Virus record (IMG/VR): IMGVR_UViG_3300046003_002417
Coordinates: 1 to 41,553 of that record
Reading direction: 5' to 3' (one strand)
DNA: 41,553 nt
Origin: a virus
Below, piece after piece: positions 1 to 7,648 of the stretch (position 1 is its first letter; each line of letters opens with the position of its first letter). Under the pieces are notes generated by a model, which saw only the letters and a program-made list of their open reading frames with translations, was not told where the DNA came from and searched no databases. The position numbers and the translations under genes were made by a program.

Positions 1-2150
1 GTTGTGTTACTTCCAGTTGGGGTCGGGAAACCAGTACTGTCATAATTTATATTTTTATAACCATTCCATTGTCCGCCGGATTGAACCATAATGTCTACTT
101 GGTCAATGACACTCCAGAACCAATTTGTACCTTGTGCAGGAGCTGCTACCGGAGCACCTTCATTTGCTGTAAACACTAGTGGAATCCAGTTACTAACTTG
201 AATAGAAGTTTTTAGTGAAGATACACCGCTGTAATAAGTTACTGCGGTAACTACACCTGAACTCACTGATACAACTTTTAATAATAAATCATTGGCCGGT
301 GTAGCTCCTCCCAATAATGCTCCACTAACTGTTATAGTATTACCTACAGCATAACCAGTTCCGCCAGACGCTACACCTGTTCCTATTATACCATAAAGGA
401 AGCCACTTTGAATATTTGCATTCACTGTCAATCCTGAGCCAGCACCACCTGTAGTAGCTATGCCATTAAAATCTACACTAGCACCTGAAAGTGGGCCATC
501 GTATTGAACAAAAGGAGTAATTTGAGCATCAAAGCCAGCTTGTGTTAGTATGGTGGCAGAACGCCCTTGATTAGCTCCTGCTGTTGATATACGATCATTC
601 ATTACAATTTCGCCACCTTGAGTATGTACTAATTGCACAGCATCGTCAGTAGTTAACAATGCAGTTGTATAAGGAATAGCAGCAGCTAACCAGTTAGTTA
701 CAAATTGCAACGGAGTACAATTATTAGGAATAGTAACAGTATATTGACTTGACAAGCTAGTACTATTTGGTATACTGGTTTGAACTGTAATAGTTGCTGT
801 TGACAACGTATACGGCAAAGCTATTGTGAAAGCTGTCTCACTGCCGGTTGCCACTGTTGGCCCTGTTGCTGCTCTTTCCCATAAATATATAGGAAAGGTG
901 CTGTTTTTAAAAGGATAGCTCCAATCGTATTGTGCGTAGACAGTACCTACCGGAATCGCTTGTCCGCCAGTGGCGTCAATAGTAGCATCTGCTGACCAGT
1001 TATTGGTAGCTAATGTTACAGATTTTGCTACAAAAGAACCAGTAACTGCATTATATTCAGAAACAACCGGGGTTAAACCAAGACCTGCATTGCTAGCCTT
1101 AATCCATACTGAACCAGTTGGATGAGGATATGTTTGACTACTTGACCATAACGGCATTTCTGCTGAAGTACCATATACAACTTGAGGTTGATAGTAATTT
1201 TGTGCAGTTAACCCTACATCAGCTAACACTGTGCCTGTGCCAGTAATTCCAAGATATTGATTACCAGTAGTTGAAGGTTGAGTAGATAATAAGACTAATT
1301 TACCTGATACTACCTCCGCAGTAATATAGCTATATCCCAATGAATTGATAGCATTTGCAACACCTTGAACAGTGTTAAAAGGGGATGCAGGCACCGCAAC
1401 AGTAGTAGACCACACCCCACTTAAACTAATAATTAAAGTGTCAGTGGCAGTTAATGTAGGGTTAGAATTTGTACCTTGAACAGTTGGCCATTGACCTCGC
1501 CATGTTCTGGACCCTAATGTTGTCCAAACATTACTAGAAGTTTTGTAATAATATTGTTGATATGCTGAATCAGCTTCAACCGTAGCATTAATTGCATAAT
1601 CACCAATATTACCTAAACTAGCAATAGGTTCACCATTGGTTAAATATGCCTGGTCTGTTATAACGATTGGAGTTTTTGCTGTAAATTGTCCGGTTGTTGC
1701 ATTGAACTGGAAGATACCCCATGTAGAAGTAGTTGTATCTAACCAATATGCACCATTTGCCGGTGCACCTGAAGGACGACCAACTGAACCTACTAGACTT
1801 GCTAGATCAATATCAGCACGTAATGTATATACCCGATTGGTTGTGCCTAATGCGGAATAAGCCGCTAATAACCCGTATTCGTTTAATTCGTAACCTTGGA
1901 TAGGTGTTCCTGCTGTTGTTGTATAAAAGAACGGTACACCATAAAAATCTACCAAATCTTTTTGACTTGTAATTTGATATAATTTACCTCCATTTGCCGC
2001 TGTAGTACCGGCTGCGACACCTGTACCAGAAGGGTTTGCTTTATTCTGTGCTGTTGCGAAAACTACCAACGGCACGGTGGCGCCTGGTGCAGGTAGATAT
2101 TGACTTTGGTCAATGATAGTGACTTCGACGCCCGGTGAGGTTAATGACAT
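1..2150 (-). CDS. 18: Contractile tail sheath protein (T4 gp18-like), C-terminus outside window
   Basis: An uninterrupted minus-strand frame runs from ATG at 2150 off the left edge, giving 716 residues without the C-terminus. The protein begins MSLTSPGVEVTIIDQ, followed by PLVVFATAQNK. This is the typical start of myovirus tail sheath proteins, which polymerise around the tail tube and contract on infection. The visible part is already longer than T4 gp18 (about 660 residues), and the middle is rich in Thr, Ser, Gly and Asn, suggesting extra surface domains inserted in the sheath core. A Shine-Dalgarno (AAAGGA) lies about 8 bases before the ATG. The expected conserved C-terminal domain cannot be checked here. 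Confidence 0.88.
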   Translation of the reverse strand, partial: MSLTSPGVEVTIIDQSQYLPAPGATVPLVVFATAQNKANPSGTGVAAGTTAANGGKLYQITSQKDLVDFYGVPFFYTTTAGTPIQGYELNEYGLLAAYSALGTTNRVYTLRADIDLASLVGSVGRPSGAPANGAYWLDTTTSTWGIFQFNATTGQFTAKTPIVITDQAYLTNGEPIASLGNIGDYAINATVEADSAYQQYYYKTSSNVWTTLGSRTWRGQWPTVQGTNSNPTLTATDTLIISLSGVWSTTVAVPASPFNTVQGVANAINSLGYSYITAEVVSGKLVLLSTQPSTTGNQYLGITGTGTVLADVGLTAQNYYQPQVVYGTSAEMPLWSSSQTYPHPTGSVWIKASNAGLGLTPVVSEYNAVTGSFVAKSVTLATNNWSADATIDATGGQAIPVGTVYAQYDWSYPFKNSTFPIYLWERAATGPTVATGSETAFTIALPYTLSTATITVQTSIPNSTSLSSQYTVTIPNNCTPLQFVTNWLAAAIPYTTALLTTDDAVQLVHTQGGEIVMNDRISTAGANQGRSATILTQAGFDAQITPFVQYDGPLSGASVDFNGIATTGGAGSGLTVNANIQSGFLYGIIGTGVASGGTGYAVGNTITVSGALLGGATPANDLLLKVVSVSSGVVTAVTYYSGVSSLKTSIQVSNWIPLVFTANEGAPVAAPAQGTNWFWSVIDQVDIMVQSGGQWNGYKNINYDSTGFPTPTGSNT

Positions 2151-2202
2151 TTTATTTTTCCTTTAGTAAAATTCTGAGGTTTACAACCTAATTGCATACT
2201 AT

Positions 2203-2210
2203 TATTTAGC
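2203..2210 (-). promoter_or_regulatory. Possible late promoter of tail sheath gene
   Basis: On the minus strand this reads GCTAAATA, six of eight matches to the T4 late octamer TATAAATA, and lies 53 bases before the sheath ATG. Other virion genes here carry the closer variant GATAAATA, so this is a weaker member of the set. Confidence 0.35.
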
Positions 2211-2245
2211 AAAAAATTTAAAAAATAACAAATTGCTTGCATTTT

Positions 2246-2253
2246 TATAAATA
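2246..2253 (+). promoter_or_regulatory. Late promoter (exact T4 octamer) for the endonuclease gene
   Basis: TATAAATA, an exact match to the T4 late-promoter octamer, ends 31 bases before the ATG of the plus-strand endonuclease. In T4 this element is read by RNA polymerase carrying the phage sigma gp55. Its presence suggests late expression of this endonuclease. Confidence 0.65.
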
Positions 2254-2284
2254 AGCATATCTTCAAAGGTATTTAGGAAATTAC

Positions 2285-3229
2285 ATGAATATAAAAAGTA
2301 CTGTTATCTATTGGATACATCTACCGGAACACACTAATGCAGCTACCGACGGATATGTTGGAGTCTCTAAAGATTATGCCCGTAGGTTAAAAGGACATTT
2401 GAATGACATTAATAACAAGAAACATAAAAATCCACATCTAATACATGCAGTTAGGAAATATGGATGGGACAATCTAATCAAAGATGTTATCTTATGCGGT
2501 GAAGAATCTTATTGCTATGAAATGGAAGAAATACTAAGACCAAAAAAAGCAACTGGATGGAACATTGCTCCCGGTGGACATAGAGGACCAGGTTGGACAA
2601 AAGGCAGACCTAAAAGTAAAGAATCCATCCAAAAACAAAAAGCGTCAATTGCACCTTTCAATGAAGCAAAACGACTTGAAAGAAACAAAAAAAGAGAAGA
2701 AAGATTGCATCAACGAGAACTAAACCGGCTATCCAAAATTCGTCAACTGGAAGAAAAAAATAAGGTCAAAGAAATTAAAAAATTAGAAAATGAAGAAAAA
2801 ATAAAAAGGCGGGTCGGCGAGCGTGATAGAAGAAAACAAAAAGCAATAGACAACGGCACATACGGTTCAAAACCCAATTACAATAATCGGCCATTCTGCA
2901 ATAAATGTAACAAGAATCACGCAGCAGTGAACTATAAACGTGCCGGTGTTACACATTACAGAAGCATATGTGATGAATGTAGTAGGAAGAAGCAGAAGCA
3001 AAAACCACAAAAAGCCAATTGGACTAAGAGTGGTTATAAGAAAAAAGCCACATGTGATTTATGTGGCTTTAAGAGTTTATTCGTTACACAAATAACAGTA
3101 TTTCATGTTGATGGGCACTTGGATCACAATGAACAAACTAATCTACGCAGCATTTGCTTAAACTGCATAGAAGTTGTGAAAAAGAAAGAGATTACTTGGA
3201 GACGGGGAGACCTTGAGATTGACTATTGA
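2285..3229 (+). CDS. Free-standing homing-type endonuclease: GIY-YIG domain plus C-terminal zinc/HNH-like domain
   Basis: A 314-residue protein in three parts. Residues about 7-100 look like a GIY-YIG nuclease domain (VIYWIHLP, DGYVGVSKDYARRLKGH, then an acidic CYEMEEIL and WNIAPGG). Residues about 120-200 are a Lys/Glu/Arg-rich helical linker. Residues about 205-305 carry paired cysteines: CNKC with CDEC, then CDLCGFKS, FHVDGH and CLNC. The last block resembles the zinc-binding HNH-like domain of other T4-like phage proteins (recalled, not searched). The gene is alone on the plus strand behind an exact late octamer, and its 3' end overlaps the convergent dNMP kinase gene by 38 bases, as expected for a mobile gene squeezed between others. 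The target site is unknown. Confidence 0.72.
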   Translation: MNIKSTVIYWIHLPEHTNAATDGYVGVSKDYARRLKGHLNDINNKKHKNPHLIHAVRKYGWDNLIKDVILCGEESYCYEMEEILRPKKATGWNIAPGGHRGPGWTKGRPKSKESIQKQKASIAPFNEAKRLERNKKREERLHQRELNRLSKIRQLEEKNKVKEIKKLENEEKIKRRVGERDRRKQKAIDNGTYGSKPNYNNRPFCNKCNKNHAAVNYKRAGVTHYRSICDECSRKKQKQKPQKANWTKSGYKKKATCDLCGFKSLFVTQITVFHVDGHLDHNEQTNLRSICLNCIEVVKKKEITWRRGDLEIDY

Positions 3230-3854
3230 TAATAGTATGAATCTTGGTATGTAACTCATCAATTGTTCCATTATTTTCAACAACATAATCATATTTTAAT
3301 CCTATGCTGCTGTACTCACTAGCATGAATTTTTAGTTTGTCTAACTTCATTTTACTTAGTGCCCAATATGAATTACCATCTGGTCCTCTATTATATGCAA
3401 TTGCAGCATCATACCATTCAGGATTTGGTCCACGCTGTACTCTAATAGCTATTCCACCTGCATTTTTAATAGCAGCAACTTCATTGTCAAACCTACAGTC
3501 TGTGATTACAACATCTTCTTTAGAGTTTAAGAGTTTGTGTTCTACACTTGCTACCCAGATGGCATTATGAAAATGGTTACGACATACATCTGTTCCCCAA
3601 TACTGTAGAATCCATCTTGGAGTAATGTTCATACCTAGACGATTACTCCACCATTCATCTTTTTTCTCCCTCCATGCTCTGCTGGCTTTTGTTGTGCCTT
3701 CTAGATACTCACGATTCCATCCAAAAACTGCTGCTACTGCATCTTTAAGACTAGCAGCAAAGCTGACTCGTTTGAAACCATGCTGTGTGGTGAGATAATC
3801 TGCAATGGTGTCTTTGCCAGATCCTATCAATCCGGTGATCCCCAAAATAATCAT
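3192..3854 (-). CDS. Deoxynucleoside monophosphate kinase (T4 gene 1 type)
   Basis: A 220-residue P-loop kinase that would phosphorylate dNMPs to dNDPs for phage DNA synthesis. The Walker A loop GLIGSGKDT is at residues 8-16. TDCRFDNE (about 118-125) fits the second conserved block of the T4 gp1/dephospho-CoA-kinase-like family, and RGPNPEW lies about 15 residues later. The ATG at 3854 has GGAG about 9 bases upstream. The last 38 bases overlap the convergent endonuclease gene, so the C-terminal SQSQGLPVSK may have been reshaped by that insertion. Substrate range cannot be read from the sequence. Confidence 0.78.
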   Translation of the reverse strand: MIILGITGLIGSGKDTIADYLTTQHGFKRVSFAASLKDAVAAVFGWNREYLEGTTKASRAWREKKDEWWSNRLGMNITPRWILQYWGTDVCRNHFHNAIWVASVEHKLLNSKEDVVITDCRFDNEVAAIKNAGGIAIRVQRGPNPEWYDAAIAYNRGPDGNSYWALSKMKLDKLKIHASEYSSIGLKYDYVVENNGTIDELHTKIHTIINSQSQGLPVSK

Positions 3855-3896
3855 ATGTGAAATGCTCCTATATTACTTATTATATTACAGGAGTAT

Positions 3897-3928
3897 GAAA
3901 AAGAAAACTGTTTAGGTTATCCTAACCT
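3897..3928 (-). terminator. Probable terminator after the neck gene
   Basis: On the minus strand AGGTTA-GGA-TAACCT forms a six-base-pair hairpin overlapping the stop codon of the neck gene, followed a few bases later by a TTTTCTTTTT stretch. The gap between stem and T-run makes it weaker than a textbook terminator. Confidence 0.4.
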
Positions 3929-4719
3929 TGGACCCACGTTAAGGGAAAAGAAAAATCCACATACTTCTTCAAATCTTCAATGAGTAATTCCATTGCTGCT
4001 TTACCTTCTGCTTTCATAGCAGTACCGTTCAATGATGTGCCACCACCCGGACCAGCAATAGTTCCAAATTTTTCACGGGCTTCTCCGATCATAAGTTTAA
4101 GATTAGCTAAAACAAAGTCACCGATCCATACTCCAGCACCCGGGTCTTGCAGTAATATTTCTTCTGTCTTTTGTACATCGGCCCATATCAATACATGTTC
4201 CCCTGATCCTTTTGGATCTCGCACAATACGCAATACTTTGGACACTGGATTAAATGTATATGTTACATAACCACCAAACATTCTTGCTGCTAATTTAACA
4301 TACCCTGCATAGAAATCATATGTTGCCATACCACCGGCATAGTTATAGTTAAGTAAGTATGTATTCAAAATAGCACTGGAGAAAGGATCAAAACTACTAC
4401 TTGACGGGCCTGTTTCTAAACCAATTGATCTACGGAAAATACTTCTAACATTGATAAACTCTGCGGGAAGAGTATATGTATCTACATTTTTCTCAATAGT
4501 CATCAATATGTACGATTCCTCAGTGGCTGCTTGTGCCCTTTGACGATATATCTTTATGGCATAGGTGTATGCTGCTTCATAATGCTGCGGGTCTAATTCA
4601 AGGTCAATCATACCATCACCTAAACGATATCTTAAATTAGTGAATAATAACTCTTTTAATTCATCTAGGTTTAATCCAGTTGGTGTAGAAAGAACTGATG
4701 CTGTTGGATATGTTGACAT
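3922..4719 (-). CDS. Neck/head-completion structural protein (T4 gp13-like)
   Basis: 265 residues. Blocks such as DLELDPQHYEAAYTYAIKIY, EESYILMTIEKN, FINVRSIFRRSIG, FDPFSSAILN, KLMIGEAREKFGTIAGP and the end FPLTWVQG match what I recall of the cyanophage and pelagiphage protein usually annotated as gp13-type neck protein. T4 gp13 works with gp14 to close the filled head and join it to the tail. It has its own late octamer 20 bases upstream and a terminator-like hairpin at its end, so it is a single-gene late unit. The gp14-like and gp15-like genes lie on the opposite strand about 4 kb away, so the T4 13-14-15 order is broken. The family name is from memory. Confidence 0.58.
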   Translation of the reverse strand: MSTYPTASVLSTPTGLNLDELKELLFTNLRYRLGDGMIDLELDPQHYEAAYTYAIKIYRQRAQAATEESYILMTIEKNVDTYTLPAEFINVRSIFRRSIGLETGPSSSSFDPFSSAILNTYLLNYNYAGGMATYDFYAGYVKLAARMFGGYVTYTFNPVSKVLRIVRDPKGSGEHVLIWADVQKTEEILLQDPGAGVWIGDFVLANLKLMIGEAREKFGTIAGPGGGTSLNGTAMKAEGKAAMELLIEDLKKYVDFSFPLTWVQG

Positions 4720-4738
4720 ATATGTTACCTAATAAGTG

Positions 4739-4746
4739 TATTTATC
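4739..4746 (-). promoter_or_regulatory. Late promoter of the neck gene
   Basis: The minus strand reads GATAAATA, one mismatch from the T4 late octamer, 20 bases before the ATG at 4719. The same octamer at a similar distance precedes most other virion genes in the window. Confidence 0.65.
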
Positions 4747-4784
4747 TGGGTATTACTGATTTGTTTATTCTATTTCTAGGCAAA

Positions 4785-5220
4785 GGCGAGTAGATATAAA
4801 ATACCTACTCGCCAAAAAGGTGTCTATTCCTGAGGCCCTTACGGGAGTGCGATGATGAATTCAAAAATTACAGTGGAGGATTGTCTATGTCTCACTAACC
4901 CGTAAAGGGATTTTGCCGTATTCGCTGTGTGTTAAATCTTCAATTCATCAGGTAGATTTAACCAGCCCGCGCCCTCTATCGCTATCACTATGACGCGGCA
5001 ATGCTTATAGTAGATTACTCTATCTCAACCAGTAAGGTACAGGAAACGTGAACTGCTAGTGAGCAGGCGTTTAGGCATCCCGAAGGGTAGTCCTGTAAAT
5101 TGGATGTTGGCATTCATCTTAACTACCGTCACCGCATGGATTGTGGACGGATTAATGGCACACTTCAAGGCGGCGCTGCCTATAAGCCAATAATGAAAGT
5201 AGGGCTACTGCCCTACTTAT
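4785..5220 (+). ncRNA. Putative structured noncoding RNA, about 430 nt; strand uncertain
   Basis: No convincing gene lies in 4720-5219, and the stretch is visibly GC-richer than its surroundings. It is dense in inverted repeats: GGCGAGTAG/CTACTCGCC (4785-4793, 4805-4813); CCCTTACGGG (4836) against CCCGTAAAGGG (about 4899); AAATCT/AGATTT (about 4934-4959) whose loop AATTCATCA can pair back to TGATGAATT (about 4853), a possible pseudoknot; TACAGGA/TCCTGTA (about 5037-5097) enclosing CTGCT-AGTG-AGCAG and CCC-GAA-GGG; CCGCA/TGTGG near 5130; and AAGTAGGGC/GCCCTACTT (5197-5218). Two hairpins (GGATG/CATTC near 5102 and CCGCA/TGTGG) need G-U pairs on the plus strand and would contain mismatches on the minus strand, which mildly favours plus. 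I do not recognise a tmRNA, RNase P, group I or group II intron signature. Terminator-like hairpins bound both ends. Confidence 0.42.
5197..5218. terminator. Strong hairpin, probable terminator of the MazG-like operon
   Basis: AAGTAGGGC-TACT-GCCCTACTT is a perfect nine-base-pair hairpin starting directly after the stop codon of the minus-strand MazG-like gene and followed on that strand by TTCATTATT. It could instead be the 3' hairpin of the structured RNA if that is read from the plus strand. Confidence 0.5.
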
Positions 5221-5660
5221 TAAATATCATTAGCTTTACGATTCTCGCTATACAATGCGTCAAACTTTCCACCGGGGTAGCGTGACTCTAGTTTGCGTAC
5301 ATTCTCTGCAATTACTTCATTAGGATCAAGTTTCAATGCACGACATGCATTTATCCAGTACCACATAATGTCACCGAGTTCACGTTTCATATGGAAGACA
5401 TTTTCATCAGTGAGGGGTTTACCCTGAAAAATGATCTTCTTGGGCACTTCAATAAATTCACCACTTTCTGCGGCTAATCCCAAACATGCAGTAAGTAGCA
5501 ACGGGATGTTAACATCAGGACCGTGCTTCATCTCACCGTCAACTAATTCGTAATTAGCATCAAGCCGATCACATGTATCCATAAATGTAGTCAAGTCATT
5601 GCTTGCTTTGCTTGTTACAGCTTCTACGAAATCTTTGTATTTGTTTAAATCTATATTCAT
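5220..5660 (-). CDS. MazG-like nucleotide pyrophosphohydrolase
   Basis: 146 residues from ATG at 5660, chosen over an ATG six bases upstream because GAAAG is then well spaced and the start overlaps the preceding stop as TAATG. The all-alpha MazG pattern is visible: LGLAAESGEFIEV (residues about 60-72, metal-binding Glu) and KRELGDIMWYW (about 92-102, Glu and Asp), then N120 and K123 in ENVRKLESRYPGGKFD. Such enzymes hydrolyse (d)NTPs to monophosphates; phage versions have been proposed to clean the nucleotide pool or lower host alarmones, which cannot be decided here. It is translationally coupled to the unknown gene upstream and so falls under the early promoter at 6854. Confidence 0.8.
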   Translation of the reverse strand: MNIDLNKYKDFVEAVTSKASNDLTTFMDTCDRLDANYELVDGEMKHGPDVNIPLLLTACLGLAAESGEFIEVPKKIIFQGKPLTDENVFHMKRELGDIMWYWINACRALKLDPNEVIAENVRKLESRYPGGKFDALYSENRKANDI

Positions 5661-6826
5661 TACCATGCTTTCAAAATTATCATTGACTCATTAAACCTGC
5701 CATTCGGCGTAGAGGCTACTGCTTTAATATCTGTGAAATATTTTCGTGCAGCCGGCTTGCTCCCCATAACTTCTTTAAGTTGTTCCCCTGGTTTGCGTAG
5801 TGTTTTGACTTCGCTCTTTGCTGAATCAAATCCTAGCAGTGTACTACCCTTAACAGTAAACACCTTGCTATACTCATCAGCAATGTAGTGATGAAGGCGC
5901 CGCTTTGCAGTATCATAGGCCCACGCTTCACTTGCACCATGCAACTTTGTAGGGTGAATGCTAATCAAGTCTAGCTTTGCAGCCGCATCCTTGAACACCT
6001 TCAAGTATTTCAATTTAGCAACAATCTTTTCAACAGGTACAGCCTTCTTCTTGCGAGGAGCCTTGCTTGCTTTCTTAATGCTAATGTAGCTGTTCAAGTC
6101 ACTGAGAACCCCATCAATGAATTTGAGAATGTTACGAATCTGAACCTTACCTAGAAACCTGTAACCCTCTTTAAGATACTCGTCACCGTCAGAAAGTTTC
6201 TGAAATTCAGCTTGTTTGCGTTTCCAGATTTCAACAATGATTGGGATATGCTGTGGCATAACATTATATTTTGCCACGATATCAACTGTCTTTTCTGTTG
6301 CTTTACCTTTAGTAACAAAATCGTCAATCATCCCTTCCATTTCACCTGCTGCTTCTCCCGCCTTTTCTTTTAGAATTTCCTGAATATTGGGGCGTGTTGC
6401 TACTACAGTTTCCTTAGCAATACTAGTTTGACTAGTTTTCACTTCTGTTTCGGTTAGTGTCTTGATCAGTCGTTTGATGTCATTTTGCAAGGCAAGTTCT
6501 TCATGCTCAGTCAATTCTAGCCCGCGCATTGTCATTCGTGCTATCCAGCACAATGTCAGAATGAATTCACTTTCATGCACTTTCCTAAGCAATTTGGCTT
6601 CATCAGGGCGTTTATTGTAATCTAGATATTGTGCCATCAAATCCCTAGCATCTTTTTTGCTATAGAATCGGGTGTACCAAGTAAAGCTGCGGGCAAGAGC
6701 CGAGAATCGTGCTTCGGTATTAGGTTGAAGTGGGAAGAAAGGTTCTTCACCCATATATTTTGTATCAGCATCACGTGGGTTGAGTGCTTTTACAAAATGC
6801 TCATCCGTATGTTTGCGTGTAGCCAT
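5660..6826 (-). CDS. Conserved phage protein of unknown function, early expressed
   Basis: 388 residues, mostly helical and lysine-rich, with aromatic YMGEEPFFPLQP near the N-terminus (residues about 24-35), SFTWYTRFYSKKDA at about 48-61, and a basic ASKAPRKKKAVP stretch near 260. I see no catalytic motif or membrane segment. It is the first gene behind a perfect sigma70-type promoter (6854-6882) and is followed by the overlapping MazG-like gene, so it is probably an early host-takeover or nucleotide-metabolism partner. GGAATCAAC precedes the ATG. It resembles unnamed proteins of other aquatic T4-like phages (from memory), but no function is proposed. Confidence 0.75.
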   Translation of the reverse strand: MATRKHTDEHFVKALNPRDADTKYMGEEPFFPLQPNTEARFSALARSFTWYTRFYSKKDARDLMAQYLDYNKRPDEAKLLRKVHESEFILTLCWIARMTMRGLELTEHEELALQNDIKRLIKTLTETEVKTSQTSIAKETVVATRPNIQEILKEKAGEAAGEMEGMIDDFVTKGKATEKTVDIVAKYNVMPQHIPIIVEIWKRKQAEFQKLSDGDEYLKEGYRFLGKVQIRNILKFIDGVLSDLNSYISIKKASKAPRKKKAVPVEKIVAKLKYLKVFKDAAAKLDLISIHPTKLHGASEAWAYDTAKRRLHHYIADEYSKVFTVKGSTLLGFDSAKSEVKTLRKPGEQLKEVMGSKPAARKYFTDIKAVASTPNGRFNESMIILKAW

Positions 6827-6853
6827 GTTGATTCCTATCTTTGTCTAAAGTAG

Positions 6854-6882
6854 ATTATAACAGTGATTGCACTTAATGTCAA
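6854..6882 (-). promoter_or_regulatory. Early sigma70-type promoter P1
   Basis: On the minus strand: TTGACA, 17-base spacer, TATAAT, both boxes perfect, 28 bases before the ATG at 6826. Its spacer differs from the other eight copies of the cassette after the first four bases. Confidence 0.85.
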
Positions 6883-6890
6883 AACTTATT

Positions 6891-7151
6891 TTACCGCCCT
6901 GCACTAATCACCATACGGGTTTCTTTGTCATCCTCGTCAGAGAACTCAGGTTCCTTGGAAATACATTGTTCCACATCCTGCAAGATACGCCGTAGTTCGC
7001 CAATGTTGATTCCTAACATCTGAATCATCATTTCTTTTACACCTTTAGGGTAAGGATTTACTGATGGATTCTGGTATGTGTCCAACAGCAATTCCTTGCC
7101 CATGATTGTGTTACGCAGATTAGATGCTACGGTTTGGAAACAGTTCATCAT
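6891..7151 (-). CDS. Small unknown early protein
   Basis: 86 residues from ATG at 7151, with AAGGA 4 bases before it. An in-frame TTG at 7163 that overlaps the previous stop is a possible but less likely start. The protein is largely helical: GVKEMMIQMLGINIGELRRI in the middle and an acidic stretch PEFSDEDDKE near the end. No family is recognised. It is downstream of and closely spaced to the 68-residue gene and shares promoter P2. Confidence 0.65.
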   Translation of the reverse strand: MMNCFQTVASNLRNTIMGKELLLDTYQNPSVNPYPKGVKEMMIQMLGINIGELRRILQDVEQCISKEPEFSDEDDKETRMVISAGR

Positions 7152-7159
7152 ATTGTCCT

Positions 7160-7366
7160 TCAAGCCACAGTAGCAAAATCTTCCGGAGTTTCTACCACTT
7201 CAACTACTTGAGATTTGAAACGCTCCAATGCATCATAATATTCAGCAGAGAAATTGGTATTTTTGCCAGCAACTTCCAGTTGATACTGATAGTTGCCAGT
7301 ACGCCACAGAACTACCCGCTCACGGTTCTTGTTGTAACCATCTGCGATATACTGAATTTGATTCAT
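7160..7366 (-). CDS. Small unknown early protein
   Basis: 68 residues beginning MNQIQYIADGYNK, with a beta-rich first half (RVVLWRTGNYQYQLEV) and a helical, acidic C-terminus. AAAGGA lies about 8 bases before the ATG. It is the first gene behind early promoter P2, followed immediately by the 86-residue gene. No known domain is seen. It is typical of small phage genes expressed at once after infection, but its role is unknown. Confidence 0.65.
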   Translation of the reverse strand: MNQIQYIADGYNKNRERVVLWRTGNYQYQLEVAGKNTNFSAEYYDALERFKSQVVEVVETPEDFATVA

Positions 7367-7399
7367 TGCGTTGTCCTTTAATTAACTGTCTAAGTATGT

Positions 7400-7428
7400 A
7401 TTATACACCCAAAACTATTTAATGTCAA
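7400..7428 (-). promoter_or_regulatory. Early sigma70-type promoter P2
   Basis: Minus strand TTGACA, 17-base spacer starting TTAAATAG, then TATAAT. The leader downstream contains CTTAGACAGTTAATTAAAGG, nearly the same as at P6 and P7. Confidence 0.88.
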
Positions 7429-7439
7429 CCTGCTTAATC

Positions 7440-7589
7440 TTAGTAATCTTCGGGATGACCTTGATCAGGACCGCGATAGTGCGGGTTGGGTACCCATGAA
7501 TCGTAGTCTGTCAGTAGCCATTGCTGATCCGGGCGTTCCTCGCCCACGATCCAAGCCCATTCGCGGATTGCTTGTTGAATATAAGACAT
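7440..7589 (-). CDS. Very small unknown early protein (49 residues)
   Basis: A 49-codon frame from ATG 7589 to TAA 7440, below usual gene-finder cut-offs. It begins MSYIQQAIREWAWIVGEE and ends in a proline-, histidine- and aspartate-rich tail (HYRGPDQGHPEDY). It has its own perfect promoter P3 and a GGA-containing ribosome-binding region, and fills exactly the gap between P2 and P3. Codon use (CGC, CCG, GGC) is slightly richer in G and C than its neighbours. The promoter-gene pairing is the main reason to believe it; no homology is recognised. Confidence 0.62.
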   Translation of the reverse strand: MSYIQQAIREWAWIVGEERPDQQWLLTDYDSWVPNPHYRGPDQGHPEDY

Positions 7590-7619
7590 TTTTGTTCCGT
7601 TTTGCGAGTTGATAAGAGT

Positions 7620-7648
7620 ATTATATACCCAAAATCATTTAATGTCAA
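7620..7648 (-). promoter_or_regulatory. Early sigma70-type promoter P3
   Basis: Minus strand TTGACA, spacer TTAAATGATTTTGGGTA (17 bases), TATAAT. It drives the 49-residue gene and overlaps the stop codon of the gene upstream. Confidence 0.88.

Noticed and set aside
1636-1860. 74-residue plus-strand frame
   Set aside because: Antisense to the tail sheath gene, no start signals.
4954-5110. Hammerhead-like CTGATGA in the minus strand near 4942-4952, group I or tmRNA possibility, and a 30-codon minus-strand frame near 5034-5126
   Set aside because: No GAAA partner or flanking helices for a hammerhead, no group I core or tRNA-like ends; the short frame starts without a ribosome site and coincides with strong hairpins.
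5100-5285. 61-residue plus-strand frame
   Set aside because: It crosses the hairpins of the putative RNA and the end of the MazG-like gene, has no ribosome site, and looks like chance.
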